Origin: Copromyces sp. CBS 386.78
Lineage: Eukaryota > Ascomycota > Sordariomycetes > Sordariales > Sordariaceae
Length of the DNA: 64,000 bases
Assembly (NCBI GenBank): GCA_030685235.1
Contig: MU839144.1
Coordinates: 1-64,000 of the forward strand
Direction of reading: 5' to 3'
Shown: piece after piece, positions 12,434-23,840 of the stretch
Layout: every line of letters begins with the position of its first letter
Numbering within the stretch: the first letter of the stretch is position 1
Program-made: the position numbers and the translations under genes
Notes under the pieces: generated by a model
The model's input: only the letters and a program-made list of their open reading frames with translations
Database searches by the model: none
Told to the model about the DNA's origin: nothing

Positions 12434-12664
12434 CTAGGACGAAGCAAACGTCAGTAATCATCATCGATCGAGACGACAAGACGGCGCGCAAGAGGCGCAG
12501 ATGGTTATAATAAGACCGAGTTGGCGGTCAGCAGCAGCGCGTGCCCACAAGGAGCGAACTACGCCATCCGCAGGCTGCCGAATATTGAGAAGAACGACAC
12601 TCTTCTGCCTGGGATTGTGGTGATACTGCTGAAGGAGGATTGCAGCGCGAATGGGTGAACTTAC
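12434..12664 (-). other. Predicted 5'UTR intron of HMG-CoA reductase
   Basis: The minus strand has a consensus donor GTAAGT at 12664-12659, a branch-like TACTGAC, and an acceptor TTCGTCCTAG ending at 12434, 231 nt in all. Splicing removes several ATGs (including one at the donor) that would otherwise precede the reductase start, leaving one short uORF. Prediction from splice signals only. Confidence 0.6.
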
Positions 12665-14923
12665 ATCAGAGGTTGCAATTAATTGTCGCGGGTACAGAGA
12701 CCGCTTGACAGAAAACGGTGCTGCGCTTGGAAAGCTGTCACGCAAACCTTGCGTCGTGCGCACTGGACTGGGTCCTTATAACAGAAACGGGGAGTTGGAG
12801 AAACCGCTGGAGTATCTCGCTTCCCGCTTTTTTTTTTTTTGGCTTGCAGAAAGTCCGATTATTGCAAAAGAATAATCAGAAGTGCCACAAGTCCCAAGGA
12901 ACTGGAAGTTGGTTGAAGCAGACTAAAGTTCAGTTGGCGGCTGCAATGAAGCTGCTACCTTCGAGGTACGGGTGATGTACCTTTGTTGGTGGTGGATGTC
13001 CCAAAAAAAAGAATGGAGGGGGGAAAGGAGGGGAGGGGAGAAGAAGGATCGATCGTGAGACAATGTTGAAAAAGTCTAAAAGATCCTGACCGGTCGGCGG
13101 ACTGTGATGAGTGAGGTACTTCTCCGTCACTTCAGGTTAGACTCCACGAGATGAGGAGGCGGAGTGGGTGTTGTCCTCCTTGGTATGGAAAATAAAAACC
13201 AAAAAAAAATTGGGAAGGACCAGGGGACCTCTGGGTTGGACGAATGCCAGTAATAACACGGGCCACACCCGCTTTTGTGTCTCCCAAGACGCTCCAACGC
13301 GTCGCTGCACGACGACCCCCTTTTGTTTCTCACGACGGAACATTTTACTGCGTGACGGATCGCGAAGACACATACAACTATGCTCAATTCGGGCTACGCT
13401 GTAAACACCGGTCCATATCTTTTGCTTCAACCACCAACGATATTTCAACACGCCGTCCTCGAGCAGCGGCCTTGGGCCCGAGTGTTGGGGTAGAGGTCGC
13501 CTCACCGCCTTCACCTGTTGCATTGTTCCATCGCTAGTGTCGTTCTGGACATGCCACCACTGGGCCACCCAAAAGCCTTTTGTTTTTCTTCTTCTCTTGT
13601 TTTTCCCTCCATCCGGCGCATGTCTACCGTCCAGATACTCGCGGTTGAATCATTATTTCACTGAGTCGGGCATCCATGTGAGCATACCGGCGTCACCAGC
13701 TTTGTGTTCAACATTTTGCGCCGGCTATATGCGATGCGCGATGCGATATGCGGTGGCATTTGAGACAGAGCGTGCAAGTGGGAACAGTGTTGTCCCGAAC
13801 TGGATCGTTCCCTTTTGTGATGGCTACGTAATGATTGTGACGCCTCCCCCTTTTCCTATTGTTTTTGTTCCCCCCAACCAACACTTTTCCGGCTTCCAGA
13901 ATTTCGAGCCTGGCAACTTGGCCACAACACACGCAGTCATTGGCTGTTCGCCAGGGCTTTTCTTCTCGTGAGCAGCGCCAACCGAGCCAGTCTCATCACG
14001 GGCACCAAGACGAAAAACCGCGGCATGGCGAATCGACGTGATCTCCCCAGACTTGCACCCAGCTGGACAGCTTTGTTTCAATTCCAGCCTCCTCCACCCT
14101 GTCCAGGTTGTCCCCTGAAAATCATCACGTTGCAATAACCAGCCCCACCGAGACAAGCAGGCCGAATGGATTTCTGGGCGCAATTTATCCCCCACTATCA
14201 TGACCGTTATCGTCCGTTATCGCCCGTCAAGGTCGCTTGGGCGTGGCATTGCAGAATGCTGTTTATCGATACCGGTTGTACCTTATCAGATGATCTGATA
14301 ACTTCTCACTGCCCCTCGATGTCCATCGCGACTCCATAACGTCGACGTATGCCCCTCTATGATCGGCCGTCGTCATTCCTGATGGCATCGTGAACGTTAG
14401 CAAACATTTGCGCTCAGTTTGTGGGAAAACTTGACGGATGCTGAACTTGACGATTTCTCGGAATTCGGGGTTTCTCTGGCGTTGATATGATAGGTGAGCT
14501 GTCGCCATGACCATCCGTTCTTGAGCCGGACTTGGGAGCATTCAATCTGGGTTTCGAAACATCGAATCCTGCCGAAATGCAGACGTTCGAACTGCGTTTG
14601 TACCCAATGCTACTGAGTCCGGAGGACTTGCGGCAGGACTAACTTATGTAACCATTGCAACTCTAACCCTCGTGCCTTGACTGTTCTCGCCCGTTGTGTT
14701 CCTGTCAAATTCTAGAACGCGCACAGACGCCGTTCCTTGGCGGTAAGGTAAGCACCGATGAGTGGTGGCGACTGGCGCCTAGTCAGGGACCTTATCAGCG
14801 GTTATCTATCCGTCTTATCTGAACTTTCACTGATTGCGACAATCCTCCAGTCCTTCAATGACGGCCATCACCAACCAACCGACTCTTCAGACAGTTTCTT
14901 TTGACTAAACAAACCCAAACATC
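12665..14923. other. Intergenic region, reductase and nicotinamidase promoters (divergent)
   Basis: The two flanking genes point away from each other, so this 2.3 kb should hold both promoters. Short open frames on both strands lack ATG starts or recognisable content. A T11 run occurs near 12830. No RNA gene was seen. Confidence 0.55.
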
Positions 14924-16179
14924 ATGGGTCTCCTCGAGTGGTTGATGCCCCCAAGCATCTTCAATGTGTCCCAAACACGCCTGCTAGATGACGAGCAAGG
15001 TGCTCAGCTCGAGCCCCAATTCAGGCCGGCTCTCCTGGTCGTTGACATGCAAGAGGACTTTTGCCCACCGGTAAGCTTCTTTGTGGACCTGCCCCCTGCA
15101 TATTTTGTACATCATCGATCTTTGGGCGTTATCCATACTGCAAAACTAGCTTCATTCGTGCCTTTCCACTTGAAACCTTCATATGAATCTTCATTATCCT
15201 TCTTGCTCTGCTTCATCACTTCACTCAAGAAACCAAGGTGCCGTACAGTGGGGAATTCATGTCACTTGTGTTACGGGCAGATCTACACACCACTCACAAT
15301 CTCCCAATGGCTTCAGTGGCTTGCAAATGACAAGGTCACATCTCTCATCTCAACTCATCTCACTCATCGCAATCACAACCACTGCTCCCCCGTATTCAAA
15401 TATAAACACCAACTAATCAGCACTACTCACAGAATGGCTCCCTCGCCGTCGCCGGCGGCCGCTCCATAACCCCTCTAATCAACACCCTCCTCACCTCCCC
15501 TCTCTTGGTCCTCCGCGTCGCCACAAAGGACTGGCACCCACCAAACCACATCTCCTTCGCCTCCAACCACCAGCACTCCTCCCCCGAGACCTCCACATGC
15601 TGCCCCGAGTCCATCGGCACGCCCGCCATCCCCTTTGTTTCCACCACAACAATCCACAACCCCCACAACCCCTCGGAATCCTACACCACCCGCCTCTGGC
15701 CCCCGCACTGCATCGCCGGTTCCCCGGGCGCCGCCCTCATCCCCGAGCTCGACGTGTCCAAAATCGACAAGATCCTCGAAAAGGGCACAGACCCGCGCGT
15801 GGAAATGTACTCGGCCTTTTACGACCCCTTTGTCTCGCCGCGCGTTTCCGATTCGGGACTAGCAGACATGTTGAGGGAAGCAAAAGTGACGCATGTTTAT
15901 GTCGTCGGACTGGCGGCGGATTATTGCGTTTGGAACACGGCGATGGATGCGCACAAGGAAGGGTTTGAGACGGTGGTGGTGGAGGAGGCGACGAGGGCTG
16001 TTGATGAGGAGGCATGGAGGGGTGTTAAGGAGAGGTTGGTGGCGCAGGGGAAGGAAGGGGGAAAGGGGGTGAGGGTTGTGAGCTGGCAGGGGGAGGAGGT
16101 GGGATGGTTGTTTCCTGGGGGGTTGACGCCGAAGGGAGCGGGTGTTGGCGGTGAGGATGTGGTGGAGGAAAAGATTTGA
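14924..16179 (+). CDS. pnc1: Nicotinamidase (isochorismatase-like hydrolase)
   Basis: Hydrolyses nicotinamide to nicotinate and ammonia in the NAD salvage pathway, which also affects sirtuin activity. Exon 1 is 14924-15070 and exon 2 is 15433-16179, with an intron of 362 nt (GTAAGC...CACAG) in phase 0, giving 297 residues. The join produces DFCPP-NGSLAVAGG, the normal family sequence. Catalytic triad candidates are Asp41 (VVDMQ), Lys166 (EKGTDP) and Cys214 (GLAADYCVWNTA). Metal ligands are suggested by KDWHPPNH at about 82-88 and WPPHC further on. The family usually has about 210-250 residues. The excess here is at the N-terminus and in a loop with Ser/Thr/Pro. The intron is unusually long for this window, and a missed micro-exon cannot be excluded, though the protein is continuous across the join. 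Confidence 0.9.
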
Positions 16180-17033
16180 GGATTGGGATTGTCGTGGGGG
16201 GACGGACGACGGGAGGTCAGTGGGGAGGCTTTGGCTTTTTGTTGTTCTTTAGCAGGCGGGCGAGGGCGGTGCCTTATATGCTGCGCTGGCTGTTCGGCCG
16301 TCTGATGGGAGCATGACAACATGCAGTGCACAGGCATGGCATGGTCGCCATGCTTCGAGACGGACACTGCGTCGCTTTAGCGCCTGCGTTGCATTGCGTT
16401 GCGTTACGAGCTTTACGATTGTGCTATTTTGCCGGCGGATTAGAATTGGTTTTGTTTAGGCTTAGCGATGAGCGCTCTCAGCGATAGAGAATCTTGATAT
16501 CCTTTCAGGAAGATGTTAGGTAGGTGCCAACATCCGTGGCGTAGTAGTATGATGGTGATTCTCAAGCTCCCCCGTCTATTGGTGAAATCTCTAGTATTTG
16601 GTATCCCGCTCTAGGAAGCAGTCGGGCATTCAAGAGGTGTTGTCCTCTGCTGCCGACAACGTCATTGAATTCCGTTGGTGGACGCATGGAGACGAGGGAG
16701 TTCTGAGAAGTACGCGGTGCCAGAGAAATTCCATGCCATTGTGCGTTGAGGAAGTGTGCACGAAGACAACAAGGACAGTGAAGATTGATGAACTACGTTG
16801 ATATTGTCATAATCCAAATGCAATGTACAAAATCGTGGTAAAGATAGAGATGCTCATTTCTCATGCAATTCATTATGGGATGGTATGCTTTCCCATTCAA
16901 ACGGGAGTTAAATGTGTGTTCAAGAAACCCACGCCATTCCAGCCTAATCGTTCCCAAGCGCCAAATGCTATGATCCTCGACCAAACCAATGCCCCTTTTT
17001 TATCCCCTTTCAGTCCATTTTTTTTTGTCTGAT
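16180..17033. other. Intergenic region, convergent 3' ends
   Basis: Lies between the tails of the nicotinamidase and STI1 genes, so it mainly represents two 3' regions. Only short open frames are present and nothing is recognisable. A T-rich run lies at about 17019-17028. Confidence 0.6.
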
Positions 17034-18899
17034 TTACCTGCCAACACGGATGACACCAGCAGCCATAAGCTTCTGGATCTTGGTCCTGACGTTGGGGTTC
17101 CTCATGTGCTCGGCCAAAGCCGCAGGGTCGGACTGAGCCTGCTGGAGGATGGCCTGCATGACAGGATCGGACATGATACCCATGATCTGAAAAATCACAA
17201 TATTAGTATGGGTTGCAACAGCAAGTTTGGCATAACGTTATCACATACCTCAGGATCACGCGCCAGGCGCTCCCTTGTCTGCTCTTCAGTCTCGTTCTCG
17301 CGAGCCGCATACATGGAGTTGAAAGCCTTCTGCTGCTGCTGCTCAATCTCACGAGAGTTGGCGCCGTTGTGGTGCTCGTTGTCAACATCGTGGGCTTCGG
17401 TGCAGGCGTCAACGGACTTGCTGTACTCGCGCATGCCGAAGTAAATCTGAGCCTTGCGGATGTAGGCACGGATAAATTTGGGGTCCTTCTTGATGGCCAT
17501 GTTGCAGTCCTCAAGGGCGCTGGGGAACTCGAGGAGCTTCATGAAAGCAGCAGCACGGTTGCTGTATCCACGGGGATCCTCAGGGGCACGCTTGATCATC
17601 TCGGAGTAAGCAGCAACGGCGCCGGGCCAGTCCATTTCCTTGAACTTCTTGTTGCCCTCCTCACGAGCCTCCTCAGCCTTGACGGGGTCGATGTAGGCCT
17701 GGCGGGCGGCCTCGATTTTGTTGCGCTCAGCGGTGCGCACCTTGTTGAGGACATCAGGGGTACGGTGCTCGCGCAGACTCTGGTTGTAAAAGTCAATTGC
17801 GTTGGCAAGATCACCCAGCTTCTCGTAGGCAGAACCAACGCGCGCAAGCGACTTGGCAATGACCTTGAAGTCGGCATAAAGAGAGCGACCCTCCTCGGCA
17901 GCCTTCTTGCAGGTGTCAATGCAGGCCTGGTAGTCGCCCTTCTCGAAGTAGGCAGCACCGAGGTTGTTGAGGTAGACAATGTCCTTGTGCAAGTCCCAAG
18001 CGGCCTGGTAGTGCTTGATGGCCTCGTCGAAGTTGCGCTTCTTGTAGTTCTCGGTGCCAAGGGCCTTCTCCTTCTCGGCCGCCTCCTTGGCTTTCTTCTT
18101 CTCCAACTCCTCCTCATCCACCTCCGGCTCGGGCTCAGGCTCGGGCGTCTTGGGCTTTGGTGGCTCCTCCTGCTTAGGGGCGGGAGCATCGGTCGTCTTG
18201 ACGTCCTCCTGGGGGGCGTCAGTGGGCGCCGAATCCCTCAACTCCATGTCTACACCCATCAGGACGCCAAGGACCTGGATCATCCTGGGGTCAGAGAAGA
18301 GGTCTTGTGCGTTTGAAGGGTTCTGCTTGATAGCCTGGAGCTTGGCCATGAAGCCGGCATCAGAGAGGAAGGCAGCCGTCTTGGGATTGCCGGCCAACTT
18401 CTGGATAAGGTTGGGGTCGGCGAACATCTGCCCAATACCGCCGCTGAGATCACCGCCAGCCTCCTGGGACATGGCGCGCTGAACAGCCTCATAATCCTTC
18501 TTCATGCCAGCATTGTTAGGATCGATCTTGAGGCCCTGCTCGTAAGCATCGTGGGCGCCCAGCAGGTCGCCCTGGCCGAAGAGCGCTGTGCCCTTGCGGC
18601 CCCAACCCTTGGGCCAGTCGGGCTTGATCTCGGTGGTCTTCTCGGCATCCTGCAGAGCATTGTCCCAGTCCTTCTTGGAGGCGTACGCAGCGGAACGGTT
18701 GCTGTAGAGGATGTGGTTGCTAGGGTCGAGGGCAATGGCTTGTGTGAATTTCTCGCTGGAAAGGGACACCCAGTCAGCTATGGTCAGGGGACAGCAAAGA
18801 CAGATATGGGATCAGCGGCAGGGCTTACATGGCCTCGTCAAAGTTCTTCTCGGCAATGGCCTTGTTGCCAAGAGCCTTGAGCTCGTCTGCGGTCGACAT
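17034..18899 (-). CDS. sti1: Hsp70/Hsp90 co-chaperone STI1 (Hop)
   Basis: Scaffold that binds the C-terminal EEVD tails of Hsp70 and Hsp90 and passes client proteins between them in the cytosol. Three exons, 18899-18829, 18755-17249 and 17186-17034, give 576 residues. Introns are 18828-18756 and 17248-17187. The joins read NFDEA-I-EKFTQAI and RDPE-IMGIMSD. Order of domains: TPR1 (about 1-115), DP1 with DPNLIQKLAGNPKTA (about 130-195), an acidic/Lys-rich linker (EPEPEPEVDEEELEKKKAK), TPR2A (about 262-380), TPR2B (about 395-510) and C-terminal DP2 (DPVMQAILQQAQSDPAAL). Length matches yeast Sti1 (589). The small first exon carries the first TPR helix and is easily missed. Heat-shock control is expected from the family, but I could not find a clean heat-shock element by eye. 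Confidence 0.96.
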
Positions 18900-20307
18900 T
18901 ATGGTGTGTGGTTACTTGTATTAGGGGTAGCTGAAGGCGATATGGGTATCTCGAGAAAGAGGAAAATGCGAATGGGGAATGCAAACTCGTGCGTTACAGA
19001 ATCTTGCTTGTGGGTATCAAAGAATTGGATGTCAGTGCCCAGGAAAAAAGGGTTCGGCGAAGACCAGGCTGAAGGACCAGATTTATTCACAGGGAGAAGG
19101 AGGGCGCGACCTGATGGAAACGGCAGCGGCCCAGGCGGCCTTGGTCAACTCTGGTGGGCGTGGAAAGGGAATGGAAAGCTCTGGACCTTCGATGCCTTTC
19201 GATGCTTATGCCGTCTTCTGATTGGTTAATATCGGATGTTTCCGTGGAGCACTGAGGACAGCTCCCCGCCAGGGCAACGTCTTTCAGGGTGGCCAGGTGC
19301 CCCTCTTTTCAGGCTGCCTGCCCAGTGACCCCCGCCCCGGCTGATAGTTCCCCGACCCCCGCTGTCCCTTGAGCTTTCGGCCCCGCATTTTGTCGTGGCC
19401 GAGGCCGATGCAATGCTTCCGGGGCCATTTTCCGTCCCCGGAGCTTTGCCGATTTCACCGGGTGATCACTTAAAGAGCCGGAATTATTGCGTTCGACTTT
19501 GCTCGGGTATCATGTCAGCCTGGATCTCGCCTTCATCTCGCACGCGTTGAAATCACTGACTAACATAGACCCAGAAGACCACCGCCCTGACTTTTACGGT
19601 CCAGGTAATGCGCCACACCTCGGATTTCTCCTCGTCTTCGCCTTTAATCAGCGATCCGGTATCGTACATGAGTCCAAGTTAAGCCATATATGGCGGGAAT
19701 CCGTGATTACAAATGTCATTGACTCGTTGGGTTCAGCCATGTTGAGAGCCTCCACCAGTACCGGAAAGCAGGGCCAGCATAAGCCAGCGCGCATTCCTTG
19801 GGTTATCAGTCTCGAGCTTCTGATGCTTCGAATCTGAAGGACGGGTGTTCCTTTGGACCGGTACCAGTCACCTCCAACTGCTTCATACTAGCTATCTCCT
19901 TGTCCTTTCTTCCCCGTGCGTTGGCACAGACGGGTCATGGCTTGAATGACACGTTCCTTACGTCAGCTCATCTTGATGTCCGCCGCGAGCCACTGCCCAT
20001 CTCATTGGAAGTCCTTCCCTCTCCCCTTTGGACCTTATTTGGATTAGAAATAAGCGTAAACCCTGGTTCTGAAAAGCGAAGAGCGGATAACCCGGACACC
20101 TTAGGTCAAGCTCAACGCGCTTTTGGTTCAACCTGCGACGACTGTCGTGAGAATCTTGGCCGTAGGATATCTGTCCGTTGCTGGGTTGGTGGCCGGCAGA
20201 TCGGATGCTATTTCATCGAGGCTCTAGCCACAGTGCAGCCCTTGCGCACTGCCAGAAACTCGTATGGCATACAAGGCAGCCCAGGTTGTTGCCAACGCTT
20301 GGTGGCC
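18900..20307. other. Intergenic region, STI1 and RING gene promoters (divergent)
   Basis: Contains a C-rich block at about 19260-19450 with at least one CCCCT (STRE-like) match near 19310, plausible for a stress-inducible STI1 promoter but weak evidence. An open frame from 19798 to 20376 has no ATG at its start. Its last part forms the first exon of the RING gene. Confidence 0.5.
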
Positions 20308-21270
20308 ATGACTATTGAAATGCTCTTGTTGGTCGTCATTATGTCACCTATTGGCTTTGACCTGATATGGATGTGAGTATATGAGGGCCTTTGGTCCTAC
20401 TGCTAATATCACCAGCACCTTGTCCATTTCATTGGGAACTTTAGTTCTGGTTTCAGCAGCCATCATCAACCCATAACTACGACAATGCCTACCGTGCCTG
20501 GAATGCCGACGGGCCCGCAGGACCCCAGCCATCCTGGCGAGAGTCCGCCCGCAGTATCCATTGTCATATGTATCATCGTCTCCATCCTCATCCTAATAGC
20601 CTTATTTGTGGCCAGACGAAGCTCTTACAGGACCGAATCCATTGGAGACTCACACCGAAGACGGAAGAAAGGGTCCGGAGGCATTGGGATCAACGCCCTC
20701 CGCTCGTTGCCACTCGTCAAGTATGACCCAGACTTCATGGGCCAGGATTTTCACCATGATGGAAGCACAAGTCCAACGGGATTGAATTTGTTGCGCGGCA
20801 TGGACATGGCAGTCAGCGATTCCGAAGGGGGAGACAAGCCATCTCGGAAGGCATGGCGCGACTTCTACCCCCAGATACGACACGCACTCTTGGGCAAGCA
20901 TATGGGCCGACAGCCTTGCCGAGAAGACGCCGACACCACGTCTTTGATACAGACTTGTGCCATCTGTACGGATGACTTTGTCCGTGGGACGAACGTGAGG
21001 AGGCTTCCCTGCGGTCACTTCTTCCATCCGCCCTGTATCGATCCATGGCTTCTGAACTTTGGGGTGACATGCCCCTTATGGCAAGTGTTTCTTCCCATCT
21101 CCCTTGAAGGCGTTTTGTCCCAGGTCTAGTTTCAAGAAAGCCACCTTTGCTGACTCGATAACAGTCGGGCAAATCTCAAAACGTTAGCGAATGCGTATAA
21201 CCAGAGCGAAGGCCGTGTAGCTGAACCACCGCGAGCAATGTTAGCAGGAGCTGGACGGATAGAGGAATAG
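20308..21270 (+). CDS. Membrane-anchored RING-H2 finger protein (putative E3 ubiquitin ligase)
   Basis: Model of three exons, 20308-20372, 20457-21080 and 21165-21270, giving 264 residues. The first intron (GTGAGT...TTCAG, 84 nt) joins a signal-like start (MTIEMLLLVVIMSP) in frame to the main exon; a shorter start is ATG 20485. A TM segment (VSIVICIIVSILILIALFV) is followed by basic residues, then LPLVKYD, then a RING-H2 running from CAIC through CGHFFHPPC to CPL-C. The last Cys appears only if the second intron starts with GC (GCAAGT at 21081) and ends at 21164, giving TG+T. A GT donor four bases downstream loses that Cys. Family role: membrane E3 ligase with a cytosolic RING and a short lumenal N-terminus. 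Confidence is high for the RING part and moderate for the first exon. Confidence 0.75.
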
Positions 21271-21936
21271 GGACTCACTGTACACCATTTTCTCACCCAC
21301 AAACTGTCTCGGAAAGCATGAGTGTTCTTGCAATCATCACCTGAGGTTCTTGCCTCTTATCTCTCTAAATTGACATTAAAACACAAAGCGCACACTAGTG
21401 GTTGTGTAATCGATGAAGACAGGACGGACAGAGTATCTTGCAGCCAAGAGAACATTCTGAAGTGAACTCACAAGACCAAAAAACGCTCAGGGTTCTTGAA
21501 CTTCACAAAGGGCAATGATGACATTGGTCTTTCCCTTTGTGTTCACAGAGGAGCTATCTTATCTGCTCCTGCCATTCTCAGTGCAGTACGACATCGGCCA
21601 CTGATGCCCCACTCGGATTGGCGATAAGGAAGGCACAGGCGGCCGGCCCCCCGCCCCCGCCTCTTGACCGAGGAAGGAACTACACAGTACTGTGCAGCAT
21701 TTAAATAACTTGGAGACGAAGAACTTCTTGACGAAAGTAAAATATCCAATCTTTTCAGTTTCTGCTTTTTTTTTGCCTGAGCATCTTCTAGTTGCAACAC
21801 AGATTCAGAGTGTCGACGAGTTCACCCCGGTCTTGTCTCCACTACACCGTCTCCCGGGCAACCTTATTTGTATACAAACAACCCCTGAACTTGGATCATC
21901 GTGATCACTACAGCAAGTCGTTGCGAAGAGAGGAAA
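21271..21936. other. Intergenic region upstream of the aldehyde dehydrogenase
   Basis: 666 bases between two plus-strand genes. Holds the 3' end of the RING gene and the promoter of the dehydrogenase. No gene or structured repeat is seen; there is a GC-rich patch at about 21640-21665 and a T-run near 21765. Confidence 0.6.
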
Positions 21937-23621
21937 ATGACAACTGAACATCTATTATGGATTGGGGGTGCTGAAAGGACAGGAAATGGAGAATTGTGTG
22001 TTATTTTCCCCAAAACTTGGAAGAAATTGCTTGAGATCGTATCACTGACTTTCCGACCCAGGATCCCCGTGGAGAACCCAGCAACAGGCGAGATCATTGC
22101 CCAGTAAGCAGAACCTCCCATGTATGAAATCTATATTTTGGCTTACACAGTTTTTCTACAATCCAGCTGCCACTCTGCTTCACAAGAGGATGTCGTCTCC
22201 GCCGTCGAGCTCGCTCACGCCACCTACAAGTCCGGCATCTGGTCCCGTGCTCCCCGTCATATTCGCGCAGAAGTCCTTGAACGAGCCGCTAGCCTCTTCG
22301 AAACCCACATCGCCGTTCTCATCGAGATTGAAGTAGAGCAACAGGTCGAGCAATCCGCGAAATGAACGCCCAAGTTCCCTCTCTCGTTAAATGGTTTCGC
22401 TACTATGCCGCCTTGCTCCGTACCGAAGAACGTTCCGTGCTTCCGACCGTCGGCAAACTACACAATTTCCTCGACCGTCGACCGTTGGGTGTGGTCGTAC
22501 AAATTGCTCCCTTCAACCACCCCCTCCTGATTGCGGTCAAGAAGCTTGCTCCAGCCTTGGCGGCGGGTAACTCGGTGCTTCTGAAGCCGAGCGAGTTGAC
22601 CCCCATCACATCACTGATGCTGGGGAAGATCATGAAGGAGGCGGGTCTGCCGGACGGAGTCTTGAGCGTGCTCCCCGGATACGGTGCTACTACTGGAAAA
22701 GCACTCGTTGAACATCCGCTTGTCAAGAAGGTGGATGTCACGGGCGGGACCACAGCGGGGCGGGCGATTGGCGAGATTGTGGGAAGGAACTTGGCCAAGT
22801 ATACGGCCGAATTGGGTGGGAAAGCGCCGTTGGTGGTTTTCAAGGATGCGGACTTGGACGCAGCTGTCAACGGCATCGCCTTCGGAGCTTTTATTGCGAG
22901 TGGGCAGACATGTGTGGCTGCTACGAGGATCATTGTTCACGAATCGATCTACGATAAAGTGCTTCAAAGATTAACTACCAGAGCTAACTCTATCGAACGG
23001 CGGATGGGCTCACCGAAGAACCCCGAATGTATGATGGGTCCACTGATATCAGAGCGGCAGCTAAAGAATGTTGCGGAGCTAGTGGATGAGGCATCCCTAT
23101 ACCACGAGCTAATCCTACAAGCAGGCGGAAACAGACTGGAGGGACACAGTGAACTCGACGACACAAACTTTTCAAAAGGCTACTACTTCCCGCCTACCAT
23201 CCTTGCAAAAAGTAATGCAACAGATAGGAGCATGCTCAGTACAAGGATATGGCGTGAGGAGGCATTTGGGCCGGTTGTTGTGGTAGTCGGATTCAGGACT
23301 GAAGAGGAGGCTATTGAGCTCGCCAATGATAGCGAGTTCGGACTTGGTGCAGCGATATGGACTCGCGATCTCGCACAGGCTTTCCGCGTGTCTGAGCAGA
23401 TCGACGCAGGTATTGTCTGGGTCAACACTCACCATCGCAACGATCCTAGCAGTCCTTGGGGAGGAGCCAAGAGTTCGAGTGGTGTGGGGAGTGAGAACGG
23501 CATCGATGCGTACCATGCATATACTACTACCAAGAGCACGATCATCAACTACGCTTCAGCGGAGGAGATGGCAGCGGAAGACTGGTTCAAGGAGGGCGCA
23601 GGGAATGTGAGATATGGTTGA
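21937..23621 (+). CDS. NAD(P)-dependent aldehyde dehydrogenase, frame broken by a one-base loss
   Basis: Oxidises aldehydes to acids. Exons are 21937-21995, 22062-22103 and 22167-23621, with introns 21996-22061 (GTGTGT, CTGAC branch, CCCAG) and 22104-22166 (GTAAGC...CCAG). The joins read GNGEL-IPVENPATGE and IIA-H-CHSASQED, as in the family. Within exon 3 the frame changes at about 22341-22346: upstream reads EIEVEQQ, and downstream, one base out, reads GRAIREMNAQVPS. The family is continuous here (EVxQTGRAIREM), so one base is missing. Downstream are GGTTAGRAI, AELGGK (Glu about 247), SGQTC (Cys about 282) and EEAFGPV. Bridging the break would give about 518 residues, the normal length. No intron can explain the shift. 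Either a recent pseudogene or a base-call/assembly loss; a protein from ATG 22362 would lack the N-terminal fifth. Confidence 0.85.
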
Positions 23622-23840
23622 AACAATAGCAAACAAGGTGAGATTGAATTATATACAAGAAGACTTGATCCAAAAAGCCGTCATTCATGTGATCATTACT
23701 CCCTTCCGTCGTTAGTTCCTTCCGTCATTACTGGCAAATCCTTTCATCCCATACCTACTTGTGGCGAATCCCAGTTACTAATCCCATTCATCCTTCCTTC
23801 CATCCATCCATTCTTTCTTTCTTACTTCCGTCCGCTCCAG

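Noticed and set aside
13537..13971. 144-codon plus-strand ORF with a hydrophobic start
   Set aside because: The start is a GTG, not ATG, and the rest shows no pattern of a secreted or membrane protein.
18900..19500. Heat-shock elements upstream of STI1
   Set aside because: Only degenerate TTC/GAA pairs with wrong spacing were found (for example TTCGGCGAA), so no site is claimed.
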